Source of the DNA: Candidatus Heimdallarchaeota archaeon AB_125
GTDB taxonomy: Archaea; Asgardarchaeota; Heimdallarchaeia; Heimdallarchaeales; Heimdallarchaeaceae
Reading direction: 5' to 3'
NCBI GenBank assembly: GCA_001940755.1
Contig: MEHH01000065.1
Location: 1-10,946, forward strand
DNA length: 10,946 nt
The translations under genes and the position numbers were made by a program. This document shows, piece by piece, positions 1 to 4,137 of this stretch. Each line of letters starts with the position of its first letter. The stretch's first letter is position 1. The notes under the pieces were generated by a model, which saw only the letters and a list, made by a program, of their open reading frames with translations, ran no database searches and was not told where the DNA came from.

Positions 1-120
1 CCTGAAGCTAAACCTGAAGCTAAACCTGAAGCTAAACCTGAAGCTAAACCTGAAGCTAAACCTGAAGCTAAACCTGAAGCTAAACCTGAAGCTAAACCTG
101 AAGCTAAACCTGAAGCTAAA
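1..120 (+). repeat. Ten perfect tandem copies of a 12-bp unit (CCTGAAGCTAAA)
   Basis: The unit CCTGAAGCTAAA is repeated ten times without a single mismatch and the array runs off the left edge of the window, so the true copy number is unknown. It is in frame with the gene it lies in and encodes Pro-Glu-Ala-Lys repeats. Complete identity, including third codon positions, points to recent expansion by slippage or unequal exchange rather than to old protein-level selection. It will be prone to copy-number variation and assembly collapse. Confidence 0.97.
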
Positions 121-339
121 CCTCCAGCTGAAAAGAAACCTGCCACTCCTGAAGTTGATGTTTCAGAAATCAAAGGTGTTGGTGCTAAGACAGCAATGCT
201 TCTCAAGGAACATGGTTTTGATACTGTTAATAAAATTGCCAAAGCAACACCTGAAGATCTATCTAAGGTTCCAGGTATTGGTCCATCCACTGCTGCAGCA
301 ATGAATAAAGAAGCCAAGAATCTCTTGGCAGCTAAGTAG
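1..339 (+). CDS. C-terminal part of a protein with PEAK repeats and a helix-hairpin-helix tail (possibly ribosomal protein uS4)
   Basis: The reading frame is open from the left edge to TAG at 337-339, giving 112 visible residues. Residues 1-40 are ten PEAK repeats, about 41-51 are a Pro/Lys linker, and 52-112 are a small helical domain with two helix-hairpin-helix signatures, one around KGVGAKTA and one around PGIGPSTA. Such HhH pairs bind DNA or RNA backbones without sequence specificity. The next gene is rps11, whose Shine-Dalgarno sequence overlaps this stop codon, so the two are co-transcribed and probably translationally coupled. In many archaea the gene before rps11 is rps4, so this may be the tail of an extended uS4. 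That is inference from gene order only, since no uS4 core is in view. An unrelated nucleic-acid-binding protein is also possible. Confidence 0.85.
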   Translation, partial: PEAKPEAKPEAKPEAKPEAKPEAKPEAKPEAKPEAKPEAKPPAEKKPATPEVDVSEIKGVGAKTAMLLKEHGFDTVNKIAKATPEDLSKVPGIGPSTAAAMNKEAKNLLAAK

Positions 340-344
340 GTGAT
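338..344 (+). promoter_or_regulatory. Shine-Dalgarno site of rps11
   Basis: AGGTGAT overlaps the TAG stop of the upstream gene and ends three bases before ATG at 348. It matches the archaeal anti-SD core (complement of ATCACCT). The overlap suggests translational coupling of the two genes and supports 348 as the real start of the extended uS11. Confidence 0.75.
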
Positions 345-347
345 TGT

Positions 348-1211
348 ATGAGTGAAGATAAGAAAGTAAAGAAAGAACCAGCTAAGAAGAAAGAGGATAA
401 AACTGAAGCTCCTAAAGCAGAAGAGAAAGCTGAAACTCCAAAGAAAGAGAAGAAAACAGCAGCTGCTAAAATAGACGAAATACCTGAACCTCCTAAAGCA
501 GAAAAGAAGACTGAACCAAAGAAACCCAAGGAAACCAAAGCTAAAGAAGAGAAGGAAGAAAAACCTAAGGCTAAGGAGAAAAAATCTAAGGAAGAGAAGC
601 CTAAGGAGAAAAAATCTAAGGAAGAGAAGCCTAAAGAAGAGAAGCCTAAGGAGAAAAAATCTAAGGAAGAGAAACCTAAAGAAGAGAAGCCTAAGGAAAC
701 CAAAGCTAAAGAAGAGAAGCCTAAGGAAACCAAAGCTAAAGAGGAAGCTCCTAAAGAAGGAAAAGAAGAAAAAGCTGAAGAGGAGAAGAAACCTGATTCT
801 GAAGCTAGAGCTCGAACCAGAAGAAGAGATTCTAAATATGGTGTTGCTCATATCTTTTCCAGTTATAATGACACAATCGTTCACATCACCGATATCTCTG
901 GTGCAGAAACATTCAGCCGTAAAAGTGGTGGAATGTTCGTCAAAGCAGACAGAAATGAATCAAGCCCTTACGCAGCAATGAAAGCAGCTAACGCAGCAGC
1001 ACAAGAAGCGCAAAGTAAGGGAGTGTATCAACTGTATATACGTTATAGAGCTCCAGGAGGACATAAAAACCGTACACCTGGACCAGGAACACAAGCAGCA
1101 TTACGTGCACTAAAAAGGTCAGGGATGAGAATATTAAGACTAGAAGATGTCACGCCTCTCCCACACGATGGTTGTAGGCGCAAAGGTGGCCGTAGAGGCC
1201 GTAGAATGTAA
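348..1211 (+). CDS. rps11: Small-subunit ribosomal protein uS11 with a long Lys/Glu/Pro N-terminal extension
   Basis: uS11 is a protein of the 30S platform that contacts 16S rRNA near the mRNA exit region. The core occupies about residues 163-287: it begins KYGVAHIFSSYNDTIVHITD, continues through GGMFVKADRNESSPYAAM and the loop RAPGGHKNRTPGPGTQAALRAL, and ends with DVTPLPHDGCRRKGGRRGRRM. This is the archaeal/eukaryotic form. The core of about 125 residues is close to a normal whole uS11. Residues 1-160 are an added low-complexity segment of Lys, Glu, Pro and Ala, with 30-bp DNA repeats inside it. The start at 348 is supported by a good Shine-Dalgarno site and an unbroken frame. The gene ends in a hairpin and T-tract, and no rpoD, the usual archaeal neighbour, follows. 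The last ten codons recur in a detached copy at 3459-3488. The core assignment is firm; the function of the extension is unknown. Confidence 0.97.
   Translation: MSEDKKVKKEPAKKKEDKTEAPKAEEKAETPKKEKKTAAAKIDEIPEPPKAEKKTEPKKPKETKAKEEKEEKPKAKEKKSKEEKPKEKKSKEEKPKEEKPKEKKSKEEKPKEEKPKETKAKEEKPKETKAKEEAPKEGKEEKAEEEKKPDSEARARTRRRDSKYGVAHIFSSYNDTIVHITDISGAETFSRKSGGMFVKADRNESSPYAAMKAANAAAQEAQSKGVYQLYIRYRAPGGHKNRTPGPGTQAALRALKRSGMRILRLEDVTPLPHDGCRRKGGRRGRRM
526..750 (+). repeat. Imperfect 30-bp repeats inside the uS11 extension
   Basis: A 30-bp unit beginning CTAAGGAGAAAAAATCTAAG is perfectly tandem at 571-600 and 601-630 and recurs with small changes from about 645. A sister unit beginning CTAAGGAAACCAAAGCTAAA occurs at 691-720 and 721-750, with an earlier relative near 526-556. 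They encode alternating KEKKSKEEKP and KETKAKEEKP blocks. The units are less uniform than the PEAK array upstream, which suggests older or mosaic expansion. Confidence 0.85.
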
Positions 1212-1243
1212 GAATTCTACACTTCAATCTTTTTTTATTTTAA
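1182..1243 (+). repeat. Proximal copy of the duplicated uS11 tail plus terminator (attL-like)
   Basis: This stretch holds the last nine codons and stop of rps11 (1182-1211), the stop-codon hairpin (1201-1220) and the T-tract block TTTTTTTATTTTAA (1230-1243). A diverged copy of all three parts, in the same order and at similar spacing, lies at 3459-3524. Similarity begins sharply at the AAA codon: the bases before 1182 and before 3459 do not match. If the intervening segment is an insertion, this copy would be the one brought in by the element and now serving as the functional gene end. Confidence 0.8.
1201..1236 (+). terminator. Terminator of rps11: hairpin over the stop codon plus T-tract
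   Basis: The arms GTAGAAT (1201-1207) and ATTCTAC (1214-1220) form a perfect 7-bp stem with a 6-base loop that contains the TAA stop. A run of seven T lies at 1230-1236, then TTTT at 1238-1241. Archaeal termination depends mainly on the T-tract. The equivalent hairpin at the distal copy is also intact, which argues that the stem matters. Confidence 0.65.
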
Positions 1244-1265
1244 TTTCAATTTTGTATTATTTGGA

Positions 1266-1273
1266 TTTATATT
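1266..1273 (+). promoter_or_regulatory. TATA-like box for the zinc-finger operon
   Basis: TTTATATT lies about 33 bp before ATG 1303, predicting transcription start within roughly ten bases of the start codon. No Shine-Dalgarno sequence is seen, consistent with a nearly leaderless mRNA covering both zinc-finger genes. Confidence 0.5.
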
Positions 1274-1302
1274 CCGTTTTCTTGATATATAGTTGATACT
1301 AA

Positions 1303-1752
1303 ATGAGTAACAGAATTTCTTGTGATAAATGTAACAAGACTTTTACAAGGAAAGATTCATTGAATAGACACATTAATTCTGTACATAAATCGGAAACTGC
1401 TTATTTCTGTAGTTTGTGTGACTTTACAACTTCCAGAAAAGATAATCTTAGTCGTCATATCAGGCAAGTTCATGAACAACAACGAATGTTCAAGTGTAAC
1501 TATTGTGGGGAAGAATTCCAGCAACAATCTCATCTAAGCAGACATCTAGATTCAATACATAACAAATCAACAAGTTTCGAATGTCCTCAATGTTTTGCTT
1601 CATTCAAAAGAAAAGATAGTCTTCAAAGACACATTAGAGGTGTTCATCAGAATATTAGACCACATATCTGTACTATCTGTAATGAAGCTTTCAAACTAAG
1701 TCATCATCTGAAAGATCACATGAGATTAATCCATTCTATGGAGGAAGATTAA
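1303..1752 (+). CDS. Five-finger C2H2 zinc-finger protein (stand-alone array)
   Basis: A 149-residue protein made almost wholly of five TFIIIA-type C2H2 fingers, each with the pattern C-x2-C-x12-H-x4-H. The zinc ligands are C7/C10/H23/H28, C36/C39/H52/H57, C65/C68/H81/H86, C94/C97/H110/H115 and C123/C126/H139/H144; only five residues follow. The helix residues at -1,2,3,6 read R-D-S-R, R-D-N-R, Q-S-H-R, R-D-S-R and L-H-H-D, so fingers 1-4 look like competent readers of G-rich triplets by the known C2H2 code. The fingers are collinear with fingers 1-5 of the next gene, three bases downstream, which adds a nuclease domain. Arginine is encoded by AGA/AGG in 11 of 13 cases, unlike that neighbour. 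It is probably a sequence-specific DNA-binding regulator or a competitor of the nuclease. The domain call is secure; the role is inference. Confidence 0.92.
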   Translation: MSNRISCDKCNKTFTRKDSLNRHINSVHKSETAYFCSLCDFTTSRKDNLSRHIRQVHEQQRMFKCNYCGEEFQQQSHLSRHLDSIHNKSTSFECPQCFASFKRKDSLQRHIRGVHQNIRPHICTICNEAFKLSHHLKDHMRLIHSMEED

Positions 1753-1755
1753 GAG

Positions 1756-2901
1756 ATGAGTACAAATTTTGAGTGTAATCAATGTGGGAAAACATTCACT
1801 CGTACGTCTAATCTTAAACGTCATCAAGATTCTGTTCATTCTACAATAAAACCTTTTGAGTGTCCTCATTGTTCTTTTTCTACTAAACGTAAAGATATTC
1901 TTGATAGACATATAAACGAAAAACATCTTGGAATAAAGTATACTTGTGAGATTTGTGGTGAATCATTTACTCAAATTGCTTCTCTTAGACGTCATGTTAA
2001 TTCCGTTCATAATCAAGAAAAAACTTTCAAATGCTCTCTCTGTGATGATGAGTTTCTTCGAAAAGATAATCTGGACCGTCACATTAAATCAGTTCATCAA
2101 AATCTTCGTCCTCATATTTGTAAGGAATGTGGTGATGCTTTCAAACTTCCTCAACACTTGAAAGAACATATTATTGCTATTCACACAAACCAAAGGCAAT
2201 ATGTTTGTGAGGAGTGTGGTTTTGCCTTTAAACTTCGCAGTCATCTTAATGATCATGTTAAAGTTGTTCACCAGAATCACCGTCCTTATGCCTGTGAAGA
2301 ATGTGATTCAGCTTTCCCTCATGCTCGTGGTTTGAAATTGCACATCATTGCTATGCATACTGATGAGAAACCCTTTGTATGTGAAGACTGTGGTCGAGGC
2401 TTTGCTGATCCCAGTCATTTGTATAGACACAAGGAAGCTGAAGCTTGCTGGTTTACTAGGACTACTGCATACAAGTGGGAGGAATTGTGTAAAGAGATTG
2501 CTGAGATTCTGTTAGAAGGTTTAGATTGGAAGTGGAAACCCAAGATAGACACTCCTGAAATTGCTGAACAGGCATGGATTCAACCTGAAATAGTTGTATA
2601 CTACGAAAATAATACGAAAAGAATCATCGATGCTAAGAGATCTACTCAAGCGATATTCAAGGAGAAGGATTTGAAAGTGTATCCGAAAGTGGCGGAGAAG
2701 GTGGAGTTTTGGTGTCTCTATGGCAAAGCTGAGGGAATGTTTGAAGAGGAAGAGAAATTTGAAGCAAAGGATAGTAAAACTATTATTATTGAGTTAAAGA
2801 AAAAGAAAAATGTAGAGAATCAGGAAAGTGTGGATAACATAGTAATGAAGATTGAGATGTTGAAGAAAGGATTGGAATACGAAAATCAAACGCTTCTTTA
2901 G
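1756..2901 (+). CDS. Eight-finger C2H2 protein fused to a PD-(D/E)XK-like nuclease domain (natural zinc-finger nuclease)
   Basis: A 381-residue protein. Residues 1-201 hold seven C2H2 fingers (C-x2-C-x12-H-x4-H) and 202-231 an eighth with C209/C212/H225 and Cys231 as likely fourth ligand. The last linker, TDEKPF, is close to the eukaryotic TGEKP linker. Residues about 233-381 form a separate domain: a helix with acidic residues (WEELCKEIAEILLE, 241-254), then P277-E278 and, after a hairpin, D292-A293-K294 in IIDAK. This fits the PD-(D/E)XK restriction-nuclease core, with Glu in place of the first Asp, which the family tolerates. The protein ends in a Lys/Glu-rich helix. The gene starts three bases after the five-finger gene and stops 12 bases before the convergent HIT gene. 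Finger-coding DNA uses CGN arginine codons (11 of 15), unlike the preceding gene. Expected function: sequence-specific DNA cleavage. Finger calls are firm; the nuclease call rests on motif reading. Confidence 0.88.
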   Translation: MSTNFECNQCGKTFTRTSNLKRHQDSVHSTIKPFECPHCSFSTKRKDILDRHINEKHLGIKYTCEICGESFTQIASLRRHVNSVHNQEKTFKCSLCDDEFLRKDNLDRHIKSVHQNLRPHICKECGDAFKLPQHLKEHIIAIHTNQRQYVCEECGFAFKLRSHLNDHVKVVHQNHRPYACEECDSAFPHARGLKLHIIAMHTDEKPFVCEDCGRGFADPSHLYRHKEAEACWFTRTTAYKWEELCKEIAEILLEGLDWKWKPKIDTPEIAEQAWIQPEIVVYYENNTKRIIDAKRSTQAIFKEKDLKVYPKVAEKVEFWCLYGKAEGMFEEEEKFEAKDSKTIIIELKKKKNVENQESVDNIVMKIEMLKKGLEYENQTLL

Positions 2902-2913
2902 AACTTCTAGAAC

Positions 2914-3411
2914 TTACTCCTTCTTAGCAAGGTGTTTTCTCATTGCTGTTGCTATTCCTAACCCTTCCTCCCTTCTAGGAAATAAATGAATATGTAGATG
3001 AATAGCTCTTTGACCAGCTTCATAACCATAATTCATGCCCCAATTATAAGCAATGGGTTTAACTAGTAAATGAGGATGGTTGAGCATTTGTTTTGCAAAG
3101 GATCTGGCTTTATCTTCAGGAGGGTTGATGATCAAATCTTTATAGTATTCTACAATATTCTCTGGATTGGTCTCATAAATTTCTTGAATAGATTTGAATG
3201 TTTGAGGAATAGCGTGAATGAATCCCTCTAAAACAGAGCCTGTTAAATTATTCAAATCTGTAACATGCTGCCTAGTAACAATGAGTGAATGACCTGGGAC
3301 AGAAGGTATGTAATTGAAAACAGAAAAAGCTTCTTGATTTTCCCAGATAATCTTCTTCCTATCTTCATTGTATGAATTGCAAAAAATACAGTTCTCTTGT
3401 GTTTCAAACAT
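2914..3411 (-). CDS. HIT-family nucleotide hydrolase/transferase-like protein
   Basis: HIT proteins cleave phosphoester or phosphoramidate bonds in nucleotides such as AppppA or AMP-amides. From the start at 3411 the protein is 165 residues. It shows the N-terminal zinc pair CIFC (C8, C11), the conserved stretch IPSVPGHSLIVTRQHVTDL, and the signature GQ-x3-H-x-H-x-H-x2-PR with the histidine triad H138/H140/H142. ATG 3411 is preferred over 3453 because family members begin just before CxxC and because GTTTTATT on this strand lies about 26 bp upstream; the longer form would add 14 hydrophobic/basic residues. An insert at about residues 75-120, including NPENIVEYYKDLI, makes it longer than minimal HIT proteins. 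It lies inside the segment bounded by the duplicated rps11 tails, convergent to the nuclease gene. Substrate unknown. Confidence 0.9.
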   Translation of the reverse strand: MFETQENCIFCNSYNEDRKKIIWENQEAFSVFNYIPSVPGHSLIVTRQHVTDLNNLTGSVLEGFIHAIPQTFKSIQEIYETNPENIVEYYKDLIINPPEDKARSFAKQMLNHPHLLVKPIAYNWGMNYGYEAGQRAIHLHIHLFPRREEGLGIATAMRKHLAKKE

Positions 3412-3433
3412 CAATTTGAGATAAGTATAAAAC

Positions 3434-3441
3434 AATAAAAC
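3434..3441 (-). promoter_or_regulatory. TATA-like box for the HIT gene
   Basis: On the minus strand GTTTTATT is centred about 26 bp before ATG 3411, giving a leaderless transcript. It lies in the 47 bp between the HIT gene and the uS11 tail remnant, so the HIT promoter is inside the putative element. Confidence 0.45.
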
Positions 3442-3458
3442 TCTTTTCTTCAAAAACT

Positions 3459-3488
3459 AAAGGCGGTCGCAGAGGCCGTAAAATGTAG
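3459..3488 (+). pseudogene. Detached remnant of the rps11 3' end
   Basis: In the rps11 frame these 30 bases encode KGGRRGRKM followed by TAG, against KGGRRGRRM followed by TAA at 1182-1211. Three glycine/arginine codons differ silently, one codon gives Lys for Arg, and the stop codon differs. The pattern of mostly third-position changes shows that both versions evolved as functional gene ends before becoming neighbours. No start codon or upstream uS11 sequence precedes it: similarity stops abruptly at the AAA codon. It is best read as the original host gene end displaced by an insertion. Confidence 0.8.
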
Positions 3489-3517
3489 TTTTACATTTTA
3501 CATTTTTTAGTTTTTTT
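3478..3517 (+). terminator. Hairpin and T-tracts at the displaced rps11 end
   Basis: The arms GTAAAATGTA (3478-3487) and TACATTTTAC (3492-3501) pair perfectly over 10 bp with loop GTTT, followed by T6 at 3503-3508 and T7 at 3511-3517. The outer GTA/TAC pairs match the proximal hairpin, while the next G-C pair there is A-T here, a compensatory difference. It would still terminate transcription reaching this point. Confidence 0.65.
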
Positions 3518-3566
3518 ATTTTAAATTAATTATTTTTAATTTCTTCATTTTTCATGATATTCATGC

Positions 3567-3574
3567 TTATATAT
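3567..3574 (+). promoter_or_regulatory. TATA box for the nucleotidyltransferase-like gene
   Basis: TTATATAT is centred about 26 bp before ATG 3597, so transcription should start at the start codon (leaderless). There is no Shine-Dalgarno sequence. Confidence 0.6.
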
Positions 3575-3596
3575 CTTAGAAATCTACCTTTTCACT

Positions 3597-4040
3597 ATGT
3601 ATCAGGAAATCGATTTATCAAAAGTAAATTACACTTTCCGTCACAAACCCTTACTTATTGGAGGAACTGCTATGGAATATTATGAACTCCGCAAAGCTGG
3701 GGATGATGTAGATTTTGTAGTAGCTCTTGAAGATTATGAAGGATTAAAAGAAGTTTATCCAGAACCTGAATATCAAGAAGATATATGGGGTGATCTTGGA
3801 GTTAAACTAAATGAATTAGAATTTTGGAAATGTATATGTCTATTCCACTATGAATTCTTAGCGGAAAAAGCAATAGAAAAAGAGCACTACAAGATAATAT
3901 TGTTAGAAAAACTACTCTTCTTGAAAGCTATAGCAATGAGTAAGAAAAAGTATCGCAAGGATTTGAAATTGATAGTTCTGAAGTTTTTAGACGACCAGTA
4001 TGATGATGAGAAATGGAAGGAGAAATATCTGAAAAAATAA
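3597..4040 (+). CDS. MNT-type nucleotidyltransferase-like protein
   Basis: A 147-residue protein with the hallmark of minimal nucleotidyltransferase folds: LLIGGTAMEYYELRKAGDDVDFVV, with G22-G23 and, after a helix, the acidic pair D37-x-D39. This matches the G-[GS]-x9-13-D-x-D core of AbiEii/MNT-type proteins. The middle (EDIWGDLGVKL and FWKCICLFHYEFL) and the Lys-rich C-terminal helices, including LEKLLFLKAIAMSKKKYRKDL, resemble the substrate-handling part of small stand-alone family members, many of which act in toxin-antitoxin or phage-defence pairs. No partner (HEPN or AbiEi type) is adjacent. It is the first gene after the displaced rps11 tail, transcribed from its own promoter. Fold assignment is moderately sure; whether it is an active transferase is unknown. 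Confidence 0.7.
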   Translation: MYQEIDLSKVNYTFRHKPLLIGGTAMEYYELRKAGDDVDFVVALEDYEGLKEVYPEPEYQEDIWGDLGVKLNELEFWKCICLFHYEFLAEKAIEKEHYKIILLEKLLFLKAIAMSKKKYRKDLKLIVLKFLDDQYDDEKWKEKYLKK

Positions 4041-4095
4041 CTGTAGATGTTGTATTAAATTAGATCACTTTCTAACTCTTATTTTTGAATAAATC

Positions 4096-4103
4096 TTAAA
4101 TAA
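4096..4103 (+). promoter_or_regulatory. TATA-like box of the thioesterase-like gene
   Basis: TTAAATAA is centred about 38 bp before ATG 4138, predicting a leader of about 12 bases. That leader would include GTGAT at 4128-4132, a short Shine-Dalgarno-like match five bases before the start codon. Confidence 0.4.
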
Positions 4104-4137
4104 TTCCAAGTTAGGTCTGTTTTGTTAGTGATAATTA

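Larger units (their letters stand above)
1182..3458 (+). mobile_element. Candidate element at the 3' end of rps11 carrying a zinc-finger nuclease
   Basis: The 2277-bp segment is bounded by two diverged copies of the rps11 tail and contains two C2H2 zinc-finger genes (the second with a nuclease-like domain) and a HIT gene on the opposite strand. Insertion at a gene's 3' end with restoration of the reading frame is typical of integrative elements and homing-type elements. What is seen is the duplication and the gene content. Mobility is inferred: no integrase, transposase, reverse transcriptase or inverted terminal repeats were found. The HIT gene may be cargo or a later passenger. The main alternative is a partial tandem duplication of rps11 with later insertion of genes between the copies. 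Confidence 0.5.
3459..3524 (+). repeat. Distal copy of the duplicated uS11 tail plus terminator (attR-like)
   Basis: Partner of 1182-1243. Besides the 30 coding bases it keeps a stop-codon hairpin (3478-3501) and the same 14-base block TTTTTTTATTTTAA at 3511-3524, 22 bases after the stop compared with 18 in the proximal copy. The shared untranslated part shows that the repeat unit is a whole gene end, not just the coding tail. Confidence 0.75.

Noticed and set aside
1..120. Tandem array as a CRISPR
   Set aside because: The units are 12 bp with no spacers and are in frame within a coding sequence.
332..733. Minus-strand open frame of 133 codons rich in Leu, Ser, Phe and Gly
   Set aside because: It is the antisense of the Lys/Glu-rich uS11 extension; its composition is an artefact of the repeats.
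1182..1211. Direct match between the predicted finger triplets and the duplicated rps11 tail
   Set aside because: Helix residues predict G-rich triplets such as GAG and GGA or GTA. A GTA-GAG pair occurs in the proximal tail, but the full predicted order does not fit either tail on either strand, so no binding claim is made from the code alone.
1284..1290. GATATAT as TATA box for the first zinc-finger gene
   Set aside because: It is only about 16 bp from the start codon, too close for an archaeal promoter; TTTATATT at 1266-1273 fits better.
1726..2280. Three open frames of 63-71 codons within the zinc-finger nuclease gene in other frames and strands
   Set aside because: They overlap the in-frame finger array and show no domain or promoter signal.
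2900..2915. Direct repeat AGAACTT-CT-AGAACTT at the junction of the nuclease and HIT genes
   Set aside because: It is short, overlaps the nuclease stop codon, and is not matched at the element boundaries.
3412..3453. Longer N-terminus for the HIT protein starting at 3453
   Set aside because: It adds 14 residues without family support; family members start just before the CxxC, and the TATA-like box at 3434-3441 fits the start at 3411.
1212..3458. Integrase, transposase, reverse transcriptase or terminal inverted repeats that would prove mobility
   Set aside because: None was found; mobility rests on the duplicated gene end and the nuclease-like domain only.
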